Both the position numbers and the translations under genes were made by a program. Of a stretch of DNA of 31,677 nucleotides, positions 23,766-31,352 are shown piece by piece. Below the pieces are notes generated by a model that saw only the letters and a list, made by a program, of their open reading frames with translations, searched no databases and was not told the DNA's origin. Each line of letters opens with the position of its first letter. The stretch's first letter is position 1. Source of the DNA: Fimbriimonadaceae bacterium. GTDB taxonomy: Bacteria; Armatimonadota; Fimbriimonadia; Fimbriimonadales; Fimbriimonadaceae. Where the stretch lies: contig JAIBBE010000125.1 in NCBI GenBank assembly GCA_019694835.1, forward strand, positions 1-31,677, written 5' to 3'.

Positions 23766-25007
23766 CTAGACGGTCGCGGTATCGTGCATGGCCAGCATCA
23801 CATCGCCGTTGACCGCGCTGATGTCAACCGCACCCGTGCCCTCGCCAAGGATGCCAGTGATGCGCTGTTCGAGCCGCGCTTCGTCCTTCAGGAACAGCTC
23901 GGTGTGAACCGCTCCGCGAAGAGTGGATAGCGCAACCCGGCAGTCTGAGCCATCCGGAATGCCAACCCGAGTATTGCCGTTGACGGTCCGGATGTTGATG
24001 CTGCCCTCGACGGGCTCGTTGACATCGAGGTGAACGTCGCCCGAAACGGCTTCGATGGAAATGGTCCTTCCCGCGACTTCGGTCAGGTGAACATCTCCGG
24101 CGCTCGTGCGAATACTGATGTTGCCCTTAACCTTCTCGATCTTCACATCGCCGCTCTTGCCTTCAAGGGAAAGTGAGGTTGACTTGCTATCCGAGATCCA
24201 CACATCGCCACTGCTTGTGTCAACGTCGATCGAGCCGTCAAGGCCGGTAAGCCGAATGTCGCCGCTCTTGCCGTCGATTCGGACCCCGGACTGCGTGGCA
24301 TCGACCGAGATGTCCCCCGACTCGCAGCGAACGTCGACATGCACTCCGGTGGGCACCCTGACTTCGATATCGACGTTCATCCCGCTTACGTCAGGCTGGC
24401 GGATCACGACGCTGTGGTCGCTCTCCTCGATGACGGGCGTGTAGTTGGAAGCCTTCTCCTTGGCATCTTCGCTGTCCTTTCCGCGGATCGTCGCATTCGC
24501 GATCAACCTTGCGGAGGCAGCTCCCCCAAAAACCTTCACATCGCCACTCGCATTCTCGATCCGGAGCGTTTTGCCCGCGCTGATGTCAAACGGAAGTTCC
24601 ACATGCTTCTGCTCGGCAGTGCCAAAGAAGACCCAAGTCTTGCCGTGCTTGGCTTGTTCGGCGGCGTGTTTGATCGCCTCGACGCCCTTCTTGGTGCCTT
24701 CCTTGATCTGGGCCGCGATTTCGCTCCAGTTGACGCCATTGGCCACCTCTTTGCCGATCTTCTCGATCGCTTCGATCACGCTGGCAAACGGGTCCTTCGA
24801 TTTGTCTTCGGAAGTCGCTTTGACTTCTTCCTCTCCTACGGCCTCCTCGTCATCGACACGGGCCTCATGAGCCGTCTCGGAACGAGGTTCGTCGTCAGCC
24901 TCCTCGCGAGGAGCCGACTCGAACGCTTCGATCAGCTCAGCGGCATCGTCGGCGGAGAGTTTGCCCTCCTCGACGAGTTTCATGATTCGGCGTGTTTCCT
25001 CTTTCAT
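23766..25007 (-). CDS. SHOCT-like/DUF4097 protein, putative envelope-stress effector
   Basis: Residues 1-30 (ETRRIMKLVEEGKLSADDAAELIEAFE) resemble the SHOCT-like/YvlB N-terminal helical motif. A charged linker leads to a DUF4097 beta-helix from about 140 to the end, built of ~20-residue turns that repeat (S/N)GDV or SGDI at least eight times (ASGDV, ESGDI, KSGDI, SSGDV, KSGDV, SAGDV, VSGDV, NGDV). The fold is a right-handed beta-helix of unknown role; YvlB and LiaX relatives take part in envelope-stress responses. A strong Shine-Dalgarno AAGGAGGG lies 5 bases before the ATG. It overlaps the upstream DUF2089 gene by ATGA, so they are co-expressed. Confidence 0.9.
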   Translation of the reverse strand: MKEETRRIMKLVEEGKLSADDAAELIEAFESAPREEADDEPRSETAHEARVDDEEAVGEEEVKATSEDKSKDPFASVIEAIEKIGKEVANGVNWSEIAAQIKEGTKKGVEAIKHAAEQAKHGKTWVFFGTAEQKHVELPFDISAGKTLRIENASGDVKVFGGAASARLIANATIRGKDSEDAKEKASNYTPVIEESDHSVVIRQPDVSGMNVDIEVRVPTGVHVDVRCESGDISVDATQSGVRIDGKSGDIRLTGLDGSIDVDTSSGDVWISDSKSTSLSLEGKSGDVKIEKVKGNISIRTSAGDVHLTEVAGRTISIEAVSGDVHLDVNEPVEGSINIRTVNGNTRVGIPDGSDCRVALSTLRGAVHTELFLKDEARLEQRITGILGEGTGAVDISAVNGDVMLAMHDTATV

Positions 25008-25420
25008 GCGGTCCCTCCTTTGAGTTGGGCCTTGGCTTCCTCGGCGGTGATTTCGCCCTTTTCGAGCTTATCGAGAATGCTGCGCTTCTTGTCCAACACC
25101 TTGTTGTCCTTCTTGCGATCCTTGTCTTCCTTTTCCTTGACCGGTGCGAGGTCGAGTGCGTCCAAAAGCGAATCGAGGCGTCCTCGAACGGTTGGGTAGC
25201 TGATGCCCAGCTCCTTTTCGACGCTGCTGATCATGCCTCGGCAACGGAGGAATGTCTCCAAAAAGTGGGTTTGCTCCGCATCGAGCGATGCGAACCTCGG
25301 AATTTCGAATCGACCCCGCAGCGTGATGCCGCTCTCTTCACAGTGCAGTTCGCTGACAAACAGCTCTCCGCCCGAGATCGGGTCCTTCTGGGGGATCGGG
25401 CTTAGTTTGAGTTTTCCCAT
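25004..25420 (-). CDS. DUF2089-family putative transcription regulator
   Basis: A 138-residue protein of the DUF2089 family. An N-terminal beta part (SGGELFVSELHCEESGITLRGRFEIPRF) is followed by a helix-turn-helix segment (GMISSVEKELGISYPTVRGRLDSLLDAL, about 62-90), and the acidic/basic C-terminus ends in KLEKGEITAEEAKAQLKG, which echoes the SHOCT-like start of the next protein. Its partner is the DUF4097 protein it overlaps. It probably regulates its own operon (inference). Translation has a clear Shine-Dalgarno, AAGGAG at 25430-25425, with a 4-base spacer. Confidence 0.88.
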   Translation of the reverse strand: MGKLKLSPIPQKDPISGGELFVSELHCEESGITLRGRFEIPRFASLDAEQTHFLETFLRCRGMISSVEKELGISYPTVRGRLDSLLDALDLAPVKEKEDKDRKKDNKVLDKKRSILDKLEKGEITAEEAKAQLKGGTA

Positions 25421-25423
25421 AGG

Positions 25424-25458
25424 TCTCCTTGAATTTTCAAACGATATCAGCTATCATA
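25424..25458 (-). promoter_or_regulatory. Promoter/leader of the DUF2089-DUF4097 operon
   Basis: Minus-strand TATGAT (25458-25453) can serve as a -10, followed by a ~25-base leader that ends with AAGGAG (25430-25425). A direct repeat TGATA-GC-TGATA overlaps the -10 and could be an operator for the HTH protein (inference). Confidence 0.4.
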
Positions 25459-25566
25459 CTCAAGAAATCGAGACAAAGATGCCGGTCCTACTTGAAATTA
25501 TTAAAATTGGCAGAAATCGGCTGGTTGACGTGCAGGTTGAGCAACCCAGCGTGAGGTGGCGTCGGT

Positions 25567-27336
25567 ATGATGAAAGCACCCGCTGAACCCATGAGTCCCG
25601 TCCAAGCGCCCCGAGAAGCCTATCGTGAGTTGGCGAATTACCTTCGCCAGCATCCGGAAGGACTTAGCCTTCCGGCCGACGAATTGGCAGAGCGGACAGG
25701 GTTACCCCTGGATGTTGTCAGCCAAGTGCTCGTCCAGGCTCGGAACCACCGCGCACCTGCTCAAGAGGCCGCTCACAAACCGAACCGATTCAGAGGCATC
25801 GGCGAAGGCGCGCTGTCTGTCTTCCTCAAGATGACGGATCGACCGGTGCTCTTCACCGGAATCTCGACGTTGACGATGCTGGCGCTGGTGATCCTCACGG
25901 GATTCCTGGATGGTGCTCAAGGCAATGCAGCACCCTCTGGGTACGCGATCATTCAGGGTCTCATCATTCTGAGCACCCTCGTGGTTCAGATGGCCTGCTT
26001 CTACCGTCACGCACGGGCACGAATCGCCCTGTACGGCGCTCTCGTCTTCTGGTTGGTTCTCACGCCCGCTCTGCTGGCACCTTTCGTGCTGCAGGGTCCG
26101 AGCCCGACCGGACCACCCCCCGGCTTGCTGCTCACCCTTCTCATCGTCGCAAGCATCTCGCTGGCTGCGCTCTTCGGGGGAATGGGTGTGGTCTTCGCCA
26201 TTCTGGGTGGCTATGTTCAAGTCCGACGCGCCGATCAGCAGAAGGAACGCTTGACGCGCCAACAGCTTCTCGAACGACTGTTCGAGATCGAGGAACGGCT
26301 TCGAACGGAAAATCACCAGGCTGCCCGAACCAGCATCCTCGACAAGCCGGTGTTCAGGCCCGTTCGAACCAGGCCTTTCTTATGGGCCGCGATTCTGGGA
26401 GCGACCCTTTCGCTGATCATGGTGCTTGGAATCGGTGGCATCCAAGAGTTGCTTGGCGATCAGCGGCAGATGCGTGACCTTGCGTTCGCTGTCGGCAGCC
26501 TGGGATTGGGACTTATCAGCTATCTGGTCCAGATTGGGCTTTCGTTTGCAGCGGGTCGTCCCTGGCGTGGCGTTGCCGTTAGCCTCCTTTACACGGTGGT
26601 GGGGTACCCGGCTGGGCTGATTCCTTTGGGCAGTTTCGGCATGGCCTACTTCAAGGAGACGTTCCCCTGGGGGATTGTAGGAAACCTCGTGTTTGCCTTC
26701 CTGATCGGTCTCATGTCAGGCCTCGGTGCGCTGATCGAAGAGCGTGCCGCCCTCGAAAACCGTCTGCAGCGAGACGACCCGGCCGCGCTTCTGGCCGAAA
26801 TGGTCGAAATTCAGCTCAAGCTCAACCCATCCACGTCGTCGGTCTGCGTGATGGTGGTCGATGCTGCGAAGAGCTCCGTCATGAAGGCAGAAGCAGATCC
26901 GCTGGTCGCCGAGTGGACGTTCCGCGAGTACCAGCGCTTTCTCGCCGACATCGTAGCCCGGTTTGGCGGTCGTGTTCACTCAACCGCCGGAGACGGTGCG
27001 GTGATGTATTTCAGTGATCCTGCCTGCGGCTTCCGGGCCGCCCAGACTATCCAGACGGAGGTCGGCGATTTCAACACCAACGTCAGCAAGCTCAAGTCGC
27101 CGTTCCGCCTGAGAATTGGTTTGCACTCGGGAGCCGTCGCCGGCGAGATCGAAAAGGTGCAATTCACCGAGGTCATCGACATCGCTGCTCATGTCGAGGC
27201 GGCGTCACAGGTTGGGGGAATATGTGTGACCGAGCCCGTGGCAGACCTCCTCGAGGGTGAGCGCTTGGCTGAACTGAAGGACACGGTCGACGGCTTCAAG
27301 GTGTACCTTGCCCTCAACCCCACCCTCGGGCCATGA
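25567..27336 (+). CDS. Multi-pass membrane protein with HTH-like N-terminus and divergent class III cyclase domain
   Basis: The 589-residue protein has an N-terminal helix-turn-helix-like segment (about 18-55), roughly seven membrane helices in two blocks (about 90-220 and 275-390) and a C-terminal class III cyclase domain (about 425-580). The metal aspartates are kept (Asp432 in MVVDAAKS; Asp476 in STAGDGAVMYF). However, the transition-state Asn and Arg are replaced by Asp538 and His542 (EVIDIAAHVE instead of the usual VN-AAR), and the ATP-selecting Lys is His471. Activity is therefore doubtful or altered. It diverges from the DUF2089 gene, 146 bases away. A second ATG at 25591 is a possible start. 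It overlaps lipB by ATGA. Confidence 0.85.
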   Translation: MMKAPAEPMSPVQAPREAYRELANYLRQHPEGLSLPADELAERTGLPLDVVSQVLVQARNHRAPAQEAAHKPNRFRGIGEGALSVFLKMTDRPVLFTGISTLTMLALVILTGFLDGAQGNAAPSGYAIIQGLIILSTLVVQMACFYRHARARIALYGALVFWLVLTPALLAPFVLQGPSPTGPPPGLLLTLLIVASISLAALFGGMGVVFAILGGYVQVRRADQQKERLTRQQLLERLFEIEERLRTENHQAARTSILDKPVFRPVRTRPFLWAAILGATLSLIMVLGIGGIQELLGDQRQMRDLAFAVGSLGLGLISYLVQIGLSFAAGRPWRGVAVSLLYTVVGYPAGLIPLGSFGMAYFKETFPWGIVGNLVFAFLIGLMSGLGALIEERAALENRLQRDDPAALLAEMVEIQLKLNPSTSSVCVMVVDAAKSSVMKAEADPLVAEWTFREYQRFLADIVARFGGRVHSTAGDGAVMYFSDPACGFRAAQTIQTEVGDFNTNVSKLKSPFRLRIGLHSGAVAGEIEKVQFTEVIDIAAHVEAASQVGGICVTEPVADLLEGERLAELKDTVDGFKVYLALNPTLGP

Positions 27337-27980
27337 GTTTCGTTGTACGCGATCTTGGGACAATGGGATACCGTGAGGCCTGGGAGGTCCAGAAGGAACT
27401 CAATGAGGCCGTGCAGCGCGGCGCTCCGGACACCTTGCTTCTCGTTCGACATCCCCGAGTTTTGACTCTTGGTGCCAACTTCCACGAGGACAACCTGCTG
27501 TTGCCCATCCCAGAAATCGAAGCGCGCGGGTTTGAGGTCATCCGAACGGATCGAGGCGGCGACGTGACTTACCATGGCCCTGGTCAGCTCGTCATCTATC
27601 CGATCTTCGACATCGCAAAGCATGGCCGCGACCTGCATCGGTGGATGCGCGATCTGGAACAGACCATGCTTCTGACGATTGCTCACTTTGGTCTCACCGG
27701 CCGACGTTTCCCGCCCCACACTGGAGCCTGGATCGGCGATCTGAAGGTCGCGGCCATCGGAGTCAAGGTGCGCCGATGGGTCAACCTGCACGGAATCGCC
27801 TTGAACTGCGATGTCGACCTCAGCGACTTCGACGTCATCGTTCCCTGTGGGATTCAGGACTATGGAGTGACGAGCCTTTCTCTTGAGCTGGGTCGAACCG
27901 TCACCACCGAGGAGGTCGAACCGGTCGTGGTGAACTCCTTTCGGAACGTGTTTGGTGCCACTGACGAAAATGTCGTATGA
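27333..27980 (+). CDS. lipB: Octanoyltransferase LipB
   Basis: LipB transfers octanoate from acyl carrier protein to the lipoyl domains of 2-oxoacid dehydrogenases and the glycine-cleavage H protein, the first step of lipoate assembly. Seen: RGGDVTYHGPGQLV (74-87), the catalytic Lys138 in DLKVAAIGVKV, and Cys172 in VPCGI, with NLHGIALNCDVDLSDF between. The 215-residue length is standard. The ATG is inside the preceding cyclase gene's stop (ATGA), so translation is coupled. No lipA is adjacent. Confidence 0.96.
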   Translation: MSFVVRDLGTMGYREAWEVQKELNEAVQRGAPDTLLLVRHPRVLTLGANFHEDNLLLPIPEIEARGFEVIRTDRGGDVTYHGPGQLVIYPIFDIAKHGRDLHRWMRDLEQTMLLTIAHFGLTGRRFPPHTGAWIGDLKVAAIGVKVRRWVNLHGIALNCDVDLSDFDVIVPCGIQDYGVTSLSLELGRTVTTEEVEPVVVNSFRNVFGATDENVV

Positions 27981-28050
27981 TGAAACCGTTAAGACGTCCC
28001 TTGATGTCGAATCTTTAGGAGAGGGCAAATCCGTACTTACGGTGACAGCC

Positions 28051-28755
28051 ATGAATCGAAAAATAATCTGTGCGCTCGATACGGGCGACCTTCATGAAGC
28101 CCTGAAGATCGTTCGTCGCCTCTCTGAGCATGTCGGAGCCTTCAAAGTGGGACACGCGTTGACCCTGCCATATGGGCTGGACGTGATATCGAAACTCCAA
28201 GACGCGGGAGCAATCCGCGTGTTCCTCGATCTGAAATTCCACGACATCCCCAATTCGGTCGCTTTGGCTGTTCGGGAAGCGGCTCGACAGGGCGTTTGGA
28301 TGCTCACCCTGCACATCACCGGCGGACCGGCCATGATGACGGCAGCCGTCGAGGAAGCCCGCAGCTTTGGTGACACATCCGCGCCACTGCTCATGGGAGT
28401 GAGCGTTCTGACTTCGCTCGACCAGCACACCCTAACCGACCAGATCGGGGTGCAGAGAACCATTTCCGAGCAAATGCTACATCTGTCGCAGTTGGCCATC
28501 GATACCGGACTCGACGGAGTCATTTGTCCCGCCCCCGAAGTCAGATCGGTGCGCGGTTCCATCGGCCACGCCGGGATCATCGTGACTCCGGGCATTCGCA
28601 TGCCGCACGACGATGTTGGCGACCAGAAGCAGGTCGGCACGCCGCAGCAAGCATTGACAGATGGTGCCGACTATCTCGTCGTGGGAAGGGCTCTACTGAG
28701 CAGCCCCGATATTGAAGCCGCGCTCGAGTCTTTCAAACTACCCACCACGGCCTAG
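28051..28755 (+). CDS. pyrF: Orotidine 5'-phosphate decarboxylase PyrF
   Basis: PyrF makes UMP from OMP, the last step of de novo pyrimidine synthesis. The catalytic tetrad is visible in the TIM barrel: Asp10 and Lys32 (ALD; FKVG), then Asp60-x-Lys62-x-x-Asp65 (FLDLKFHDIPN). The phosphate-binding end is TPGIRM...GADYLVVGRAL. From ATG 28051 it has 234 residues, the usual class I length. The open frame extends to 27952, but that would add 33 unrelated residues and overlap lipB. It ends in a 4-base overlap with the convergent next gene. Confidence 0.97.
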   Translation: MNRKIICALDTGDLHEALKIVRRLSEHVGAFKVGHALTLPYGLDVISKLQDAGAIRVFLDLKFHDIPNSVALAVREAARQGVWMLTLHITGGPAMMTAAVEEARSFGDTSAPLLMGVSVLTSLDQHTLTDQIGVQRTISEQMLHLSQLAIDTGLDGVICPAPEVRSVRGSIGHAGIIVTPGIRMPHDDVGDQKQVGTPQQALTDGADYLVVGRALLSSPDIEAALESFKLPTTA

Positions 28756-29426
28756 ATCCGGAACTTGCGCAGGTGTTGCACGACCCGAAATGAGTAGGTC
28801 GTGAAGTTCAGGACGTCGCGATAGAGATCGGCTGTCGCAGGCAGCACTTCGCCTAGGCGTCTTCGCGTCAAGAGCGCTGCGAGGTCGTATACGAAATAGG
28901 CCAGATAGGAAAGTGCGATCGTGCAGGCCGCTAAGGCTCCCGTGGTGCCGAGGTGGCCCAGGCTTGCCAGGACTATGTTGGCGACGATTGTCGCGGCGCC
29001 GGCGATTGTGAATTGGCCCAAGAACGAGAAGTCCCTGCCGCACAGTGTCGCATAAAGGAGCGCGCAAACCGCCCCAATCCCCATTGACCACAAAGGAAGC
29101 CCAAAGTCGATCCCCGAACGAACCAGCACGCCAAGGGATGCAAGCAAGGGGAAGAGCAAGACGAAACTGGCCGCCACATCCCACTTGCTGTGAGGCGCGA
29201 GCCGACGCACCAGCGTCAGCGCCAGCAGGCAGGCTAAGGCACCCCAGAGGGCCGGCGTGGAGTCCAAGTCAGGTGGGGTTTTGTGGGCAACCGCGCCGAT
29301 TGCCGCAACGGTGAGAAAGTGCAGTCCGATGACCTGCCGAATGAACCGGAGCCGTGCGCCATAGCTCTCTGCCGCGGCGTTGCCTGGCACGACGTCCGGT
29401 TCCGGGAAATAGGGCTGAATGTTCAC
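28752..29426 (-). CDS. Divergent Bax-inhibitor-1/YccA-like membrane protein
   Basis: A 224-residue protein with about seven membrane helices. The end carries the BI-1 family pattern: YLAYFVYDLAALLTRRRL, then ATADLYRDVLNFTTYSFRVVQHLR, where the Asp in FVYD and the LYxDxxNF segment are the family's landmarks. BI-1 proteins are calcium-leak or pH-sensitive channels in some species; here the function is not proven. The N-terminal 25 residues are cytosolic. The start is GTG 29426. TAACTT lies 6 bases upstream of it and would give a leaderless message. A tRNA gene lies 22 bases upstream on the same strand. Confidence 0.75.
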   Translation of the reverse strand: MNIQPYFPEPDVVPGNAAAESYGARLRFIRQVIGLHFLTVAAIGAVAHKTPPDLDSTPALWGALACLLALTLVRRLAPHSKWDVAASFVLLFPLLASLGVLVRSGIDFGLPLWSMGIGAVCALLYATLCGRDFSFLGQFTIAGAATIVANIVLASLGHLGTTGALAACTIALSYLAYFVYDLAALLTRRRLGEVLPATADLYRDVLNFTTYSFRVVQHLRKFRI

Positions 29427-29432
29427 GGCCCG

Positions 29433-29438
29433 AAGTTA
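29433..29438 (-). promoter_or_regulatory. Putative -10 of the BI-1-like gene (leaderless)
   Basis: Minus-strand TAACTT is 6 bases before the GTG at 29426, with no Shine-Dalgarno. It lies between the tRNA 3' end and the gene. Confidence 0.35.
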
Positions 29439-29448
29439 GAGGAGGGAT

Positions 29449-29525
29449 TGGTCGGGATGAGAGGATTTGAACCTCCGACCTCTGCGTCCCGAACGCAGCG
29501 CTCTACCAAGCTGAGCCACATCCCG
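29449..29525 (-). tRNA. tRNA-Pro, anticodon CGG
   Basis: The minus strand folds into a full cloverleaf of 77 bases including an encoded CCA (29451-29449). The acceptor stem is CGGGATG/CATCCCG with discriminator A. The anticodon arm CTGCG-TTCGGGA-CGCAG gives anticodon CGG, reading CCG (proline). The T arm is GGAGG-TTCAAAT-CCTCT, with one G-U pair, and the D arm GCTC/GAGC closes around AGCTTGGTA. All standard positions are present, so the gene looks functional. Confidence 0.96.
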
Positions 29526-29534
29526 AAGAACCCT

Positions 29535-29540
29535 ATTATA
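29535..29540 (-). promoter_or_regulatory. -10 box of the tRNA-Pro gene
   Basis: Minus-strand TATAAT is a perfect -10 and ends 9 bases before the first tRNA base, so transcription would start a few bases before the tRNA. The -35 would fall near 29558-29563, where no good match is visible. Confidence 0.6.
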
Positions 29541-29548
29541 CCGCGCGC

Positions 29549-29731
29549 TCACCGGGTCTTTTGGGGAAGCGACCTGGCCTTGACGAGGCGCTCACGATGG
29601 TCGTTGAACACGCAGATTGACCGAAGACCATACACGTTGGCGACGTTCACCGCCTGTTCCCAGCGCAGGGGATTGAGCTTGCGGTCCAGGCATCGTTCGT
29701 CCACGTATCGAGCGCAGTCACGGCATTCCAT
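29549..29731 (-). CDS. Small Cys-containing protein (60 aa)
   Basis: Not a family I can name. The first residues carry a CxxC and another Cys (Cys3, Cys6, Cys14) and a fourth near residue 40, a possible zinc site. The rest (LNPLRWEQAVNVANVYGLRSICVFNDHRERL) is a compact alpha/beta sequence and looks conserved-like rather than random. The ATG has a GAGGAG Shine-Dalgarno about 2 bases upstream, and TATGAT just before it could be the -10. Its 3' end runs close to the tRNA promoter. Confidence 0.6.
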   Translation of the reverse strand: MECRDCARYVDERCLDRKLNPLRWEQAVNVANVYGLRSICVFNDHRERLVKARSLPQKTR

Positions 29732-29783
29732 AGCTCCTCTATCATAGACGAATGTACAGGTCCCAGAGTGGCGCGGGCAGGAT

Positions 29784-29920
29784 GGGGCTGCGTCATGGTG
29801 TTTGGGTGGCCCTGGTGATGTGCACCAGGGTTCTGCCAGTTACGTGAGCCTGTCGTACTTGTCCGAGCCGGGGTGCACAAATTCATCACCCCGGCCACCC
29901 AAACACCATGACGCAGCCCC
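29784..29920. repeat. 137-bp structured inverted repeat with two internal hairpins
   Basis: Arms of 28 bp at 29784-29811 and 29893-29920 are perfect inverted copies. Similarity goes further inward (GTGATG; TGCACC) and outward (GCGCGG; TGGGG). The 81-bp centre holds two more hairpins: CCCTGGTG/CACCAGGG (29810-29830) and GCCGGGGTG/CACCCCGGC (29868-29895), so the folded form is a long stem with two side hairpins. It lies in the 297-base stretch 29732-30028, which otherwise holds no gene. It could be a non-autonomous mobile repeat, a bidirectional terminator or a structured RNA. Confidence 0.8.
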
Positions 29921-30005
29921 AAAACGGCCGCGCTTGAACTCAAATTCAAAGGACAGAGTTTATGGTCGGTTCGCAAGTACCAGTGCTAAGGCCACGAGGG
30001 GCCGT

Positions 30006-30022
30006 CCCTCCAAAATGGAGGG
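30006..30022 (-). terminator. Short hairpin after the TolB-like gene
   Basis: CCCTCC and GGAGGG (30006-30011 / 30017-30022) form a 6-bp stem with a 5-base loop seven bases past the stop at 30029. No T-run follows on the minus strand, so it is a weak terminator candidate. Confidence 0.35.
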
Positions 30023-30028
30023 ATGCAC

Positions 30029-31273
30029 CTAATCGCAGCAACCCATTGATCCCCCGGTTCTTGTGGGCTTCATGCACCATGACACGGATGTGATCTTGTC
30101 AGCCACCGAAACCTCTTTTCGCGCGCTGTTATCGAGCTTAGAGATGAGCGCCTTTGAGCCTGCGAACCTGGCAAGATACGTACCGTCAGCAGAGATGGAA
30201 TCTTCCGTCACCTCATCAGCGAGGTCGTCAATGAGAATTCCCCCCGCTTGGCCATCGCCGCTGAACCATGATAGTTGTTCCTTGTCGCCTTTGAACGTAC
30301 TCGCGTAGAAGCGAGTACCGTCCGCCGACCAAGAAATCGGGCACAAATCCTCGGAGTTCTTAATCCTCGTTGTTGCACCGGTTTTGAAATCACACAGCAA
30401 GTACCCTTTCCCATCTCCGCAGATTGCGCGATCAGAGTTGGGCGATATGTACGCCTCGTACAGATGGCTGCCGAGTCGAATCTTTGTCGAGCCATCTAGG
30501 CGTATCAGCGAGAGCGACTTGGCGGAGCGATCGTCGAAAACCAGGCCAGAACTGTCCGGCAACCACTCGAAGTAACCCTCCGCACCTAGTGATCCCAAGT
30601 CTCGCTTACTGGTGCCGTCCGCATTAACGACGATTAATCGTCCATCGGCTTCAAAGGCAATATGCCGCCCATTTGGCGAGATGTCCGCACCTTCGCCCTC
30701 GCAAATGGGCGTACCACTACCCAGTTTACTGTTGAAGATCGTCAAGATATGCTCGTGCTTATTCATCGTGCCGACCGATATGCTGGCGACGAACATGTCA
30801 CTCTTAGGCGAAATAGAAAGGTCGAAGTAATCTTCCATGCATGAAGGACCGACCTTTCGAGGACTGGACCCGGAGACGGGCATCAACCAAAATTCATCGA
30901 AGGACTCTTCGGACGTTCCTTTAGAAAAGAGGATGGAATTTGAATCGCCTGTCCAACCCACGATCGCAAGGAAGTCGGAGATGCTTCCTGCCAGCTTACG
31001 TCGGGCTGTTCCATCGGCGTTAACGACGAATAGGTCGTAAGGTTCAGTCTCTGACTTGGCTCCAAGGGGTTGACTTGACGGCAAGACGAAAGCAACTCGC
31101 TTGCCATCCGGCGACCAAATCGCGCTTTCGCCTGCGCCAAGTTCACATAGACCCGTTCCGTCTGCGTTGACGGTGTAGAGCTGCGGTTCATCGAGGATTC
31201 CACTAGCGCTCTCGATAAGCAGACGTTGTGGCGCAGAGGCACCAATCAGGAGGGATGCGATCAAACTAACCAT
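30029..31273 (-). CDS. Exported TolB-like WD40/PD40 beta-propeller protein
   Basis: From ATG 31273 the protein has 414 residues: a signal peptide (MVSLIASLLIGASA) and six or seven TolB-type propeller blades with the marks YTVNADGTG, IWSPDGKRVAF, FVVNADGTARR, ISPNGRHIAFEADG, IVVNADGTSKRDL, SWSADGTRFYAS. Such proteins bind partners in the envelope or report on protein-protein contacts; the exact role is unknown. A TTG at 31291 is an alternative start. The gene is somewhat more AT-rich than its neighbours. No TolA, TolQ, TolR or Pal genes are present in the window. Confidence 0.85.
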   Translation of the reverse strand: MVSLIASLLIGASAPQRLLIESASGILDEPQLYTVNADGTGLCELGAGESAIWSPDGKRVAFVLPSSQPLGAKSETEPYDLFVVNADGTARRKLAGSISDFLAIVGWTGDSNSILFSKGTSEESFDEFWLMPVSGSSPRKVGPSCMEDYFDLSISPKSDMFVASISVGTMNKHEHILTIFNSKLGSGTPICEGEGADISPNGRHIAFEADGRLIVVNADGTSKRDLGSLGAEGYFEWLPDSSGLVFDDRSAKSLSLIRLDGSTKIRLGSHLYEAYISPNSDRAICGDGKGYLLCDFKTGATTRIKNSEDLCPISWSADGTRFYASTFKGDKEQLSWFSGDGQAGGILIDDLADEVTEDSISADGTYLARFAGSKALISKLDNSARKEVSVADKITSVSWCMKPTRTGGSMGCCD

Positions 31274-31352
31274 AGATGCAGGGAACACCAAACGGTGCTA
31301 TGCGACGGTGACATAGGTCACAGGCTTGCTATGACTTCGGTCCGAACTCGGG

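Noticed and set aside
29647..29976. Open frames across the 137-bp inverted repeat
   Set aside because: They read through palindromic repeat DNA and overlap the 60-aa gene antisense; no Shine-Dalgarno or family match.
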